From: JAKOVR01 sp031415655
GTDB taxonomy: Bacteria > Actinomycetota > Acidimicrobiia > Acidimicrobiales > Acidimicrobilacustridaceae
Direction: 5' to 3'
Assembly: GCA_031415655.1 (NCBI GenBank)
Contig: JANOSD010000029.1
Coordinates: 24,680 to 88,679, forward strand
DNA: 64,000 nt
Positions 45,838-54,373 of this stretch are shown piece by piece (positions within the stretch are counted from its first letter, which is position 1; each line of letters opens with the position of its first letter). Position numbers and translations under genes: made by a program. Below the pieces are notes generated by a model. That model was given only the letters and a program-made list of their open reading frames with translations. It was not told the origin of the DNA and ran no database searches.

Positions 45838-47235
45838 GTGATTCCCGAGCGGGTGCAACCGCTGCTTGACGAGGTCCGACCTCTCGCCGACCGCTTCACC
45901 GACGCGGGCTTCCGCGTGTACCTCGTAGGTGGCATCGTGCGCGACCTGCTCCTGGGTCGCCCGCTGGATCAGCGGCTCGACTTCGACCTCACGACCGACG
46001 CCCTTCCGGAGGACACCAAGGCGATCGTGAAGGGATGGGCCGATGCGGTGTGGACGCAGGGGGAGCGGTTCGGCACCATCGGCGTGAAGAAGGGCGAGCG
46101 GGTCTACGAGATCACGACCCACCGGGCCGAGGCCTACGACCCCGATTCCCGCAAGCCCGACGTGCAGTTCAGCACCGACATCGAAGCTGATCTTTCGCGC
46201 CGTGATTTCACCGTCAATGCAATGGCGCTCTCGCTCCCGGAGCCCGTGCTGGTGGATCCGTTCGACGGCGCCCTCGACCTCGTGGCCAAACGGCTGCGCA
46301 CCCCGCTCGATCCCGAGGTGTCGTTCTCCGACGATCCGCTCCGCATGCTCCGTGCCGCCCGCTTCATCGCCGGCTATGGCTTCGAACCGGTGCCCGAGTT
46401 GGTGGCCGCCGTAAAGGACATGCACGACCGGCTGGCGATCGTGAGCCGGGAGCGCATCCGCGACGAGTTCGACAAGTTGATTGTGGTCGACGACCCCTCC
46501 GCCGGCCTGTGGTTCCTGGTCAACACCGGCCTGATGGACGAGTTCCTCCCGGAGCTTCCGTCGATGCGGCTGGAACAAGATCCGATTCACCGCCACAAAG
46601 ATGTGCTTACCCACACCCTTGCGGTGGTCAACAACGTCGCCCCGTGGCGCGACGGCGAACCGAACCGCATCGTGCGGTTGGCGGCGCTCTACCACGACGT
46701 GGGTAAGCCCCGTACCCGGGCCATCGGCGATCACGGTGTGAGCTTTCATCACCATGAGGTGGTGGGTGCTCGCATGGCTCGTAAACGTCTGCGGGAGCTG
46801 AAGTACTCCAACGAGGATGTGGAGACCATCGGCCAACTCGTCTTCCTCCACCTGCGTTTCCATGGGTATGGCGACGGCTGGACCGACTCAGCGGTGCGCC
46901 GGTTCGTGCGCGACGCCGGCCCGCTTCTTTCGGAGTTGATTGAGCTCACGCGCTGTGATGTGACCACCCGCAACAAACGCCGGGCCGACGAACTGGCGAA
47001 ACGGATGGACGATCTCGAAGATCGAATCGCCGAGCTGCGTGAGAAAGAGGAGCTCGATGCGATCCGCCCCGACATCGATGGCAACGCCGTGATGGCGCAT
47101 CTCGACCTGGCCCCCGGCCGGGAGGTGGGCGAGGCGCTCAAGTTCCTGCTCGAGCTCCGGCTCGACGAAGGCCCGCTCGGCGAAGAGGAGGCGTTCCGCC
47201 GACTCGATGCCTGGTGGGCCGCCCGCCCCCGCTGA
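45838..47235 (+). CDS. pcnA: CCA tRNA nucleotidyltransferase
   Basis: 465 residues. The nucleotidyltransferase domain has VYLVGGIVRDLLLG and the DxD catalytic pair D48/D50 in RLDFDLTT, with RRDFTVNAMAL and RAARFIAGYGFEP following. An HD-type domain comes later (LAALYHDVGKP). It adds or repairs the 3' CCA of tRNAs. In mycobacteria pcnA is divergent from the DUF6049-murJ-sigM operon, as here. A GTG at 45838 is the first in-frame start and fits the family length; no strong ribosome site. Confidence 0.93.
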   Translation: MIPERVQPLLDEVRPLADRFTDAGFRVYLVGGIVRDLLLGRPLDQRLDFDLTTDALPEDTKAIVKGWADAVWTQGERFGTIGVKKGERVYEITTHRAEAYDPDSRKPDVQFSTDIEADLSRRDFTVNAMALSLPEPVLVDPFDGALDLVAKRLRTPLDPEVSFSDDPLRMLRAARFIAGYGFEPVPELVAAVKDMHDRLAIVSRERIRDEFDKLIVVDDPSAGLWFLVNTGLMDEFLPELPSMRLEQDPIHRHKDVLTHTLAVVNNVAPWRDGEPNRIVRLAALYHDVGKPRTRAIGDHGVSFHHHEVVGARMARKRLRELKYSNEDVETIGQLVFLHLRFHGYGDGWTDSAVRRFVRDAGPLLSELIELTRCDVTTRNKRRADELAKRMDDLEDRIAELREKEELDAIRPDIDGNAVMAHLDLAPGREVGEALKFLLELRLDEGPLGEEEAFRRLDAWWAARPR

Positions 47236-47351
47236 CCCCACGGCCGCCGAATGGTTGCCGGAGCGAGTCGCAGTGTGTCCCAGTTAACCTTCGGGGGCAT
47301 TCGGCCGGCGTCGTATTTTGCGGTGTCATCCGCCTCACCGCCCAGCAACAG

Positions 47352-47415
47352 GGGTTTGCGACGTTGCGTCCGGGTGAGGCGTCGAACCGTGGTTCGGAAT
47401 CCGCCTTTCGAAGCG
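47352..47415 (+). repeat. Family V interspersed element, copy 1
   Basis: A 64-bp segment after pcnA that matches, in inverted orientation, the segment at 49566-49632. Shared blocks include CGACGTTGCG, GTGG-TCGGAATCC and TCGAA-CG. Weaker similarity extends about 35 bp further on the left side. Together the two copies bracket the small membrane protein and the AAA ATPase. No coding potential. Confidence 0.7.
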
Positions 47416-47431
47416 TGACTGGTACACCCGC

Positions 47432-47449
47432 CTAGGTCATTCGACCTAG
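47432..47449. promoter_or_regulatory. CTAGGTC-ATTC-GACCTAG palindrome
   Basis: A perfect 7-bp inverted repeat with 4-bp spacer, 163 bp before the ATG of the small membrane protein. Size and symmetry suit a dimeric repressor operator, but no regulator is known. Confidence 0.4.
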
Positions 47450-47612
47450 TGCTGGTAAGGTGCGGCCAACGCTGCTCCGGCTCCATGGTGCAGTGGGGAA
47501 CGCACTGAGTCGTCGGCTGAACTGGTGGCTGCGCCGACGAGGAGCAACAGCGAAACCGGCCCCGAACTATTCCGGATCTTTCGGCACACCCGCCGTCCCG
47601 ATTGGAGTTCTC

Positions 47613-47984
47613 ATGGCCACTCGTTCTGCCATCACACCCCGCGATCGCACGCCGATCGGGGAAGCGGCTTGCTGGCTTACCGCTGCGGCCTGTTTCATCG
47701 TGTCGTTCGACCTCGCCGTCAACTCGTTTGCCGCCGGCGGCGCGGTGGTGCTGGTGCAGGCGGCGTCGGCAGCCGTGGCGTTTGTGTTGGTGGGTTACCT
47801 CGTGCTCACCGGAGCCGCCACTTTCGGCGGCGCCGGTCGGGGCACCAGCGGTAGTCGCGATGGCGGGGCCAGCCGCTCAGACGCCGATCGTCATCGAGAC
47901 ACAATCATTGATCTTCGTGACGGTGCCGGCATCAGGAAGCCCGTAAGTTCACCCGAGATTCGTCGCCACGCCGCCCTGCGGTAG
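47613..47984 (+). CDS. Small two-pass membrane protein
   Basis: 123 residues from the ATG at 47613 with GGAG 5-6 nt upstream. Two hydrophobic segments (AACWLTAAACFIVSFDLAV and AVVLVQAASAAVAFVLVGYL) precede a charged, probably cytoplasmic tail (RDGGASRSDADRHRD). No family recognised. It faces the AAA ATPase gene (convergent, 107 bp apart) and lies inside the inverted family V pair. An in-frame extension back to 47460 is less likely because it lacks a ribosome site. Confidence 0.6.
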   Translation: MATRSAITPRDRTPIGEAACWLTAAACFIVSFDLAVNSFAAGGAVVLVQAASAAVAFVLVGYLVLTGAATFGGAGRGTSGSRDGGASRSDADRHRDTIIDLRDGAGIRKPVSSPEIRRHAALR

Positions 47985-48090
47985 TGGTTGCGATCCGAAA
48001 CGGGGGATCCATAGCACCGGTGGCCGGATTCGCGTGTTGCGGTGGCCTCGCACTCGGCCCACCGGATCCAGTTGTCGATTCGACGCTTGG

Positions 48091-49347
48091 TCACGTCGCC
48101 CAGAGTGCCGATACCGGAACGGCGACCAGTCGGTCCCCGAGCGCGACTCTCTGCTGCCCGGTGTGCAGTACCACGCCGATACGGAACCGAGCCCCGAGCC
48201 GATCCCGAAGGTACGCGAGGTGGCGAGCGTCCTTGGCCCGTGGTGTCGACGTGGCCTTCACCTCGATAGCCGCGATGGCGGTGCCGCGTTCGAGTACCAC
48301 GTCGACCTCGTGTTGCTGGCGATCCCGGAACTGAAGCAGTCGGGTAGGTTTTTCGGCCCATCCGATTTGTTTGGCGATCTCGCCCACAACGTAAGACTCG
48401 AGCAACGGTCCCATCCAAGGCGAGCTCAGGTCCGACAACTGGTCGGCGGTGACGTCGACCAGATGCGCAGCGAGGGCGGAGTCGAGCACGTGGCCCACCG
48501 GTCGGCGTTTCACTCGGTTGGTCTCGCTCGTGGTCCACGCGGGAACGAGGCGGACGAGGTAGAGCGTTTCCAGGACATCGAGGTAGCTCCTGACCGTTGA
48601 TTCGTCGACGACGAGTTCACGGGTCAGATCGCTGATCACGATCTCTTGCGCGCTCCTCGCCGCGAGTTGACGGAGCAGGTCGGTGACGACTCCAGGCCGG
48701 CGGACATTGGCGACTTGTGACACGGTGGCCGCGGCGGTGACGGTCTCGACATACGACCGGCACCATGCGGTTCGGAACCGTTGGGTCGTGGGCCCAAGCA
48801 CCAACTCCGGGAAGCCACCAACGCAGATCGATTCGGCGTAGTCGGCCCGCGCCAGAGGCTCGCAGTTTGCGCTAGCGATGTCGGGCCCGTCGGCGTACAA
48901 CCGGTCGACGAACGATTCCGGGCTCGAGCGGACCTCCCCGGCGGATAGCGGTAGCAGCTCGGTGATTCCAACCCGTCCGGTTAGGGTCTCGGAGAGGGTT
49001 TGTGTGGTGAGGAACCGGGTGGAGCCGGCGAGCAGGAACTGACCTCGTTCCCGCCTCCGGTCGACGGCCATCTTGAGGGCCAGCAAAAGACCGTCACCAC
49101 CCCGCTGGAACTCGTCGATGGCCACCTGTGCAGGGAGGTGGTCAAGAAATGCAACGGGGTCGGCCAGCGCTGAATCGAGCAGCGACGGATCGTCGAGATT
49201 CACAACGGGAGCGCGATGGCGTTGAACTTGATGGAGCAGGGTGCTCTTGCCGGACTGGCGGGGACCGTTCACGATCACCACCCGAAACCCGAACAAAAGC
49301 TCCTGTACCAGTGGCAGCGCTCGCCGTTCGACATCATCCATGGCCAA
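48091..49347 (-). CDS. ATP-binding protein with DUF4143 domain (AAA_14-type)
   Basis: 418 residues. An AAA-type ATPase has Walker A GPRQSGKST at 28-36, LDDPSLLDSALADPVAFLDH and QVAIDEFQRGG as Walker B. The DUF4143 part follows with RSYLDVLETLYLVRLVPAW, KRRPVGHVLDSALAAHLV, and a C-terminal nuclease-like FRDRQQHEVDVVLERG with AIEVKAT. That D-x(n)-E-V-K pattern is also seen in PD-(D/E)xK folds. The family is widespread, mobile and functionally undefined; some members are toxin or defence linked. Three 22-bp iterons lie immediately upstream, implying autoregulation. The ATG at 49341 is an alternative start. Confidence 0.86.
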   Translation of the reverse strand: MAMDDVERRALPLVQELLFGFRVVIVNGPRQSGKSTLLHQVQRHRAPVVNLDDPSLLDSALADPVAFLDHLPAQVAIDEFQRGGDGLLLALKMAVDRRRERGQFLLAGSTRFLTTQTLSETLTGRVGITELLPLSAGEVRSSPESFVDRLYADGPDIASANCEPLARADYAESICVGGFPELVLGPTTQRFRTAWCRSYVETVTAAATVSQVANVRRPGVVTDLLRQLAARSAQEIVISDLTRELVVDESTVRSYLDVLETLYLVRLVPAWTTSETNRVKRRPVGHVLDSALAAHLVDVTADQLSDLSSPWMGPLLESYVVGEIAKQIGWAEKPTRLLQFRDRQQHEVDVVLERGTAIAAIEVKATSTPRAKDARHLAYLRDRLGARFRIGVVLHTGQQRVALGDRLVAVPVSALWAT

Positions 49348-49350
49348 GGC

Positions 49351-49411
49351 TAACCGAGATTCGCTCGCCCTCTAACCGAGAAACGCTCCTTCTCTAACCG
49401 AGAAACGCTAG
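49351..49411. repeat. Three 22-bp iterons upstream of the DUF4143 ATPase gene
   Basis: TAACCGAGAWWCGCT begins at 49351, 49373 and 49395, exactly two helical turns (22 bp) apart. The first copy has ATTC where the others have AAAC. They end 4 bp before the ATG at 49347, a position for a promoter or operator. Tandem in-phase sites suggest cooperative binding of one regulator on one face of the DNA. Confidence 0.75.
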
Positions 49412-49565
49412 TACTTTGAAAACGGGGTGGTTGAGCCCACGGAGAGGCAGCAGGCGCCGCTCGCAACCGATCGGTGGGTCGGGATCGCTCCGCCGGTTGC
49501 GCATCGATCAGTGTCGACGATGCCGTGTCGATCGACGGATCGCCATCCGGGATGGTGCCCCTCAA

Positions 49566-49632
49566 ACGTTTCGAGAAGGGGGATTCCGAGCCACGATCCG
49601 ACGACTCGCCGGGCCGCAACGTCGAGAGCCCA
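49566..49632 (-). repeat. Family V interspersed element, copy 2 (inverted)
   Basis: Reverse-complement match of the 47352-47415 segment. The rest of the 400-bp gap between the ATPase and KUP genes holds the iterons and a stretch without supported gene. Confidence 0.7.
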
Positions 49633-49755
49633 CTGTTTCCGGGTGGAATCACGGGTGACGGCGGGAGCCGTAAAACAAACCGGAATACGCCGAACGGCGA
49701 CGGAACTCGCCCTTCGTGAGCCGGTGTGCCACTTGTCACCGCTGACCGAGGAGCG

Positions 49756-51717
49756 TCAGAGTTCGACTTGCACGCCGATGTCGATGGTCTGGCGGATGGG
49801 GAGTCGGAAGTAGTTGGCTGCTGGTGTGGCGTTTCGGCTCATGGTGCGGAACAGCCGTTCTCGCCACTTGGCCATGCCCGGCCGGTCGGTGACGGTGAAC
49901 GATTCACGGCCGAGCAGGTAGGTGACGGTTGCCGGGTCGAACGGGAACAGGCCGGCGGCATGGTCGATGAACGCCAACGGCACGTTTGGATCGTCGAGGA
50001 AGCCGAAGTGGAGGGTGAGCTGGTGGAAGCCGTGCCCGAGTTCGGTGTGTTCGGTCCGGCGCGCCGCCAGGACGTGGGGGACCATGTCGGTGACGACCGA
50101 GGTGACCACCACGCACTGGTGGAGCGAGTTGCTTGAGCGGAGGTTGGCTTGCAGCGCGGGGGGCACGAAGCCGGGGCTGGAGTAGAGGTAGACGGCGGTG
50201 CCGGGGGATCGGGTGATGGTGCTGGTGGGCGAGCCTGTGGCAGCACCGCCGGCGCTCTCCACGAATACCGCCAACGGGACGGCGTCTTTGCGGAGGCGTT
50301 CGCTGGTGAGGCGTCGGCCGGATCGCCAGGTGGTGAGGGCGGCGACGATCAACGCACCGACGACGAGGGGGAACCAACCGCCGTACGGGATCTTGAACAG
50401 GTTGGCGCCGAGGAACGCCGCGTCGATGATGAGGAACACGCCACACAGGACAACGGCTTTGGTGCCGCTCCAGCCGAAACGGTTCTTGGCCACGATGTAG
50501 AACAACATCGTGGTGATCACCATGGTGGCGGTCACCGCTAAGCCGTAGGCGGCAGCAAGGTTGGTGGAGGTGCGAAAGCCGAGGACCAAACCGATGCAGG
50601 CAATCATCAACGCCCAGTTGACGGCGGGTACGTAGATCTGGCCGGCTTCGGTTTTCGAGGTGTATTTGATCCGCAAACGGGGCGAATAGCCGAGCTGGAT
50701 TGCTTGCACGGTCAGCGAGAACGCACCGGAGATCAGCGCCTGCGAGGCGACGACGGTGGCGATGGTGGCGAGCGCCAGCATCGGATAGAGCGACCAACTC
50801 GGCCCGAGCCGGAACAGTGGGCTGTCGATAGCGGTGGGGTCTTCGATGAGCAGTGCCCCTTGGCCGAAGTAGTTGAGCATCAGCATGGGGAGCACCAGCA
50901 TGATCCAGCCGAGGCGGATCGGTTTGATGCCGAAGTGCCCCATGTCGGCGTAGAGCGCCTCGCCGCCAGTTACGACGAGGAAGATGGCGCCGAGGGCGAG
51001 GAACGAGGTGAACCCGTTGTCGGCGAAGTAGCGAACGGCGTGGACAGGGTTGACGGCCTCAAGCACGCCGGGGTTCTGCACGGTCTTCATCAGGCCGAGC
51101 AGGCCGAGCACCACGAACCAAACCAACATGACGGGGCCGAACACCTTCCCGATGGTGGCCGTGCCTTTCGGCTGGATGGCGAAGAGGGCGATCAGGATGA
51201 CCACGGCAGCTGGAAGGACCACCCCGCTGAGGTTCGGCGCCGCGACCGTCACGCCTTCCACGGCGCTCAGCACCGAGATGGCGGGCGTGATCATGCCGTC
51301 GCCATAGAGCAGCGCCGTCCCGAATAGCCCGAGCAGCACAAGCCCCGATGCTCGGATCACCCGACCGTCCGGCCCAACTCCGCCACCGTCGCCCTTGTCG
51401 GCGCGTTCCGGCGATGCGAGCGAAGTGAGAGCCAGGATGCCGCCCTCCCCGTTGTTGTCCGCCTTCATCACGAAGAGCAGATACTTGATGGTGATGACGA
51501 CGATGAGGGACCAGAACACGAGCGAGAGCACGCCGAGAACGTTCGGTTTCGTGACCTCAAGCGGATGGTGGGTGCTGAGGAAGGTCTCCCGTAGGGCGTA
51601 CAGCGGGCTCGTTCCAATATCGCCGTACACCACGCCGAGCGCTCCGAGTGTGAGGGCGGCAAGGCGCCCCTTGCCGGATGCTCCGTGGGGGCCCTCTTGA
51701 GGTGCGTTGCCAGACAT
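49756..51717 (-). CDS. kup: KUP-family potassium uptake transporter
   Basis: 653 residues from the ATG at 51717. Full KUP signature: LTLGALGVVYGDIGTSPLYA at the start, KADNNGEGGILALTSL, GTALLYGDGMITPAISVLSA and GGEALYADMGHFGIKPIRL (each in segments). Twelve or so membrane segments are followed by a hydrophilic C-terminal domain of about 190 residues. It takes up K+ with protons. A longer in-frame start at 51780 would run into a family III palindrome, so 51717 is preferred. Confidence 0.94.
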   Translation of the reverse strand: MSGNAPQEGPHGASGKGRLAALTLGALGVVYGDIGTSPLYALRETFLSTHHPLEVTKPNVLGVLSLVFWSLIVVITIKYLLFVMKADNNGEGGILALTSLASPERADKGDGGGVGPDGRVIRASGLVLLGLFGTALLYGDGMITPAISVLSAVEGVTVAAPNLSGVVLPAAVVILIALFAIQPKGTATIGKVFGPVMLVWFVVLGLLGLMKTVQNPGVLEAVNPVHAVRYFADNGFTSFLALGAIFLVVTGGEALYADMGHFGIKPIRLGWIMLVLPMLMLNYFGQGALLIEDPTAIDSPLFRLGPSWSLYPMLALATIATVVASQALISGAFSLTVQAIQLGYSPRLRIKYTSKTEAGQIYVPAVNWALMIACIGLVLGFRTSTNLAAAYGLAVTATMVITTMLFYIVAKNRFGWSGTKAVVLCGVFLIIDAAFLGANLFKIPYGGWFPLVVGALIVAALTTWRSGRRLTSERLRKDAVPLAVFVESAGGAATGSPTSTITRSPGTAVYLYSSPGFVPPALQANLRSSNSLHQCVVVTSVVTDMVPHVLAARRTEHTELGHGFHQLTLHFGFLDDPNVPLAFIDHAAGLFPFDPATVTYLLGRESFTVTDRPGMAKWRERLFRTMSRNATPAANYFRLPIRQTIDIGVQVEL

Positions 51718-51758
51718 AGGTGGTTGATTCTGCCCGACCCAGCGACCCCGTTCCCGTA

Positions 51759-51800
51759 CTGGAGGAGAATCCGCCCGCATACGGGCGAATTCTCATCCAG
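51759..51800. repeat. Family III palindrome, third copy
   Basis: Arms CTGGAGGAGAATCCGCCCG and its near complement (17 of 19 bp) around a CATA loop. The core relates it to the copies at 14524 and 22097. It lies in the divergent gap between kup and the toxin-antitoxin-like pair, which differs from the gene-end location of the other two. Confidence 0.85.
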
Positions 51801-51833
51801 ATGAGGAGGTTGACCGTGCAGCGGTGAGCAGGC

Positions 51834-52210
51834 ATTCCCGACGACGCCGTCTTGGTCGTCCGCGGCGACAATCTCGAGCCGGGCACAAGCCGGGCACAAG
51901 CCGGGATCAGGCGGTGTCGTTCCTTCGTCGCTTCCCGGACTGGGGACGCTACGGACTGTCGGCCTACTACGCCCGTGACGACGCCGAGGTCGACGACCTT
52001 GCGGCCGACCAGCTCGAACGGTTCCCGTTGCTCGCCGTGTTCGAACTGGCGGCGCTTGTCGGGGCCGGCTTCGAGCTCTTGCCCACGTTTCGAACGCCTC
52101 ACGTGACGGTGGCGTTCTTCGGGGATCTGGAACAGCATCTGCTCGCGTTGGTGGAGCTCCAGCCGCGCGTTGTCGAAAACACGTACCATGAACGGGAACC
52201 CGGCGAGTGA
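51834..52210 (+). pseudogene. First gene of a toxin-antitoxin-like pair, frameshifted by an 11-bp tandem duplication
   Basis: Two frames form one protein. The first reads IPDDAVLVVRGDNLEPGTSR (start lost or an ATT at 51834; TTG 51852 is possible). The second reads DQAVSFLRRFPDWGRYGLSA through ENTYHEREPGE to the stop at 52208-52210. Between them CCGGGCACAAG is present twice in tandem (51879-51889 and 51890-51900). Removing one 11-bp unit restores an unbroken reading (EPGTSRDQAVSF). The stop is 18 bp before the second gene's ATG. Context and size suggest a small two-gene toxin-antitoxin-like system, but no named family is assigned. Confidence 0.78.
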
Positions 52211-52227
52211 TCGGGGAGGTGACCCGC

Positions 52228-52485
52228 ATGGCCAACCCAGACCGACTTGACCTTCCGGTCGACTTGAACAGCATTGATGAGTCAGGTTTGCCGTGGGCGT
52301 TCCTCGACGCTGCCGCCGACCCATCAGCAGTCACGCCAGGTCGGTTCATCGTGGTGGGCTCTGGCGCTGCTCGTGCCGTCGCCCAAGTCGTCGACATCGA
52401 GGACGGCATCGTCCACGTCCGAGCCCTCCGTGGCTCGGTGACAACCAATTCCCACTTGCTGACCGACCACCACCTTGCCTCCTAG
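52228..52485 (+). CDS. Small protein paired with the preceding frameshifted gene
   Basis: 85 residues from the ATG at 52228, with GGGGAGGTGA 5 nt upstream, clearly the true start. Residues 1-35 are acidic (LPVDLNSIDESGLPWAFLD); the rest looks like a small beta-barrel (GRFIVVGSGAARAVAQVVDI, DGIVHVRALRGSV). It overlaps the 3' end of the convergent pseudogene by 4 bp. Probably the antitoxin or partner of the first gene; no family recognised. Confidence 0.7.
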   Translation: MANPDRLDLPVDLNSIDESGLPWAFLDAAADPSAVTPGRFIVVGSGAARAVAQVVDIEDGIVHVRALRGSVTTNSHLLTDHHLAS

Positions 52486-53890
52486 GTCGAGGATGCCAAC
52501 TCCCCGGGCACACCTCCGGCATCGAAGGGGCTGTATTTGGGACTTGTGAGGTTGGTGTGTTCGAAATCGGCCAGTCGAGGCGAGCCTTGGTGAAGTTGGT
52601 GCCGTTGAGCGCGAGACCGTCGAAGACTGCGTTGTACAGATTCAGGCTTTCGAACGAAGTGTGCTTGAGGTTGTACCCACCGCTGCTGATAGCGCACTTG
52701 GAAAGCGGTGCGTAGTACGGCAGGCGGGCACCGGTCCAGTTGCGGTTGGTGGTGGTGAGCTGTGTGGTGGCGAGGTTCTGCACCTCGGAAAGGTTTGTCC
52801 CGGTGATCGTGAGCCCGGCCACGTTGGCGCCGGTGAACAGGGGAGCGCGCATAGTGGGGACGGCCCGATGATGGCGCCGGCGAGGTTGGCCGCATCGTGG
52901 AGGTGGCGCCGGTGAGGTTGGCCGCATCGTGGAGGTGGTCGAACGTCACGTTGGTGAGCGTGACACCGGCGAAGCTCGAACCGGAGGTTGGCCCGCAAGA
53001 ACGATCCGGTGAGGATGTGGCCACGGGCCACGAAGTCGATGTAGGTGAGGTCGAGCTTGTACAAGCTGTTGCTGGCATTCCCGATGAACGAGGTGCCGGC
53101 CCAGTTGTGGTCGGCGGATACGGCGTGTGAATGCACAGCTGCGGAGGTCGGCGCCGGTGAGGTCGGTGTGGTTGCGGTCGGCGCCCGGGACGAACAAGGT
53201 GGAACCGCAACCCCAACCGCTGAGCGGGCCGTTGGGGACCGGCGCGAATGTGCTGGCCGTGACGGCGTAGGTGGCGCCGGTGGCGTGCACCGTGGGGGTG
53301 CCGACCGAAGCGAGGTCGATCGCCGGCGCCACGACCGACCGGAGCGAATCGGCTGGGTCGGTGAAGAGGACCGGGTCGAGCCACGCCACCTTGTAGGAAC
53401 CGGGGGCGAGCCCTCGGATGGTGTACGAGCCGGCGGCGTCGGTGACGGCGCTGCCGACGAGTTCGACGGTGGTGGTGTCGATGGCCAGTGCCGTGATGCC
53501 CACCGCCGGTTGGGAACCAGAACCGATGCGGACCACGCCGCTGAGCCCGCCACCGGTCACCAGCGCGATGTTCGCCGTGGCCGTGTCGCCCACACCGATC
53601 GTGAACGGGGTGGCGGCGCCTACAAGGTTCACTCCCGGGTGATAGGTGCCGGCGAGCACGCCCGCTGGGTCGGCGTAGTGGACTATGTACGTGCCCGGAG
53701 CGAGCCCGGTGACCGTGAACGCTCCAGCCCCATCGGTGGTCGTGGTCTTGACCAACGTGCCTGCGGGAGTGCGAGCTTCAACCACGATGCCGGAGGCCGC
53801 CGCTCCAAACCCCCACCACGTCACGAGACTCTGTCCCGCGTGCTGGCGGCCTTCCTTCGTTTTCATCGGAGCTTGCAACGAGTAGCCCAT
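52482..53890 (-). pseudogene. Secreted SdrD/carboxypeptidase-regulatory plus pentapeptide-like repeat protein, multiply frameshifted
   Basis: Frame one (from 53890) encodes two or more CarboxypepD_reg/SdrD-like beta-sandwiches (GAGAFTVTGLAPGTYIVHY, AAGSYTIRGLAPGSYKVAW), then GADLRSCAF. The continuation jumps to other frames: VSADHNWAGTSFIGNASNS near 53120, VTLTNVTFDHLHDAANLTGA near 52940, FTGANVAGLTITGTNLSEV near 52830 and EHTNLTSPKYSPFDAGGVPG to the stop at 52482. The later part has pentapeptide-like A(N/D)L repeats. At least four frameshifts are needed. One coincides with a 32-bp tandem duplication (52873-52904 and 52905-52936). Confidence 0.8.
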
Positions 53891-53910
53891 CTACGGCAAC
53901 AGATCACGGA

Positions 53911-54330
53911 TCATCTCCCCAGAGATCTCGAACCCTGCCCACGAGGCTCGTCTTGGCGGTGATACGTCGACTTCGACGACCACCGCAACGCCCCCTCCGG
54001 ATGACCGCGTGCTTCCTCGCCGACCAGCTCATCAAGCGCCAATAACAATCCCGGCTGCTCATCAAGCCGAGACGGTCGGCCCGCCCCAACCCTGCGTTGG
54101 CGTCTTGGCTCGGCCGGATCAGCGGTCACACCCCGTGCCTCCTGGAACGCCTTGAATACCGTTGACGTACTCATCCCCGACGCATCCACCAACCGGGCCT
54201 GACCACCCCACCCCATCGACAACTCCAACCCTCCAACTACCCGGCGACGGTCCCGTTCCTCCGACCCTGGCAACACCGACACACAAAAACTCCCGTAAGG
54301 AATCCACAGCGAGAGCCGTCCACCCACCCT
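53911..54330 (-). mobile_element. ISAzo13-type transposase N-terminal remnant
   Basis: Reverse-strand sequence VVGGLELSMGWGGQARLVDA, then GMSTSTVFKAFQEAR (helix-turn-helix), RVGAGRPSRLDEQPGLLLAL, DELVGEEARGHPEGALRW and SSKSTYHR matches the N-terminal half of ISAzo13-family transposases (R-x-GAGR, D-x-RG-P-x-x-x-LRW-x-x-KS). It then shifts frame (near 53960) and stops; the catalytic DDE part is absent. No inverted repeats are seen. It lies between the pseudogene and an envelope gene, and may have caused the local rearrangements. Confidence 0.8.
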
Positions 54331-54373
54331 GATTCTGGCGCGCGATATTCGGGCGGATCCTTGGCAAAACCGC

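Noticed and set aside
47236..47612. tRNA or small RNA gene near TTCGGAATCC
   Set aside because: No cloverleaf can be drawn; the sequence belongs to repeat family V.
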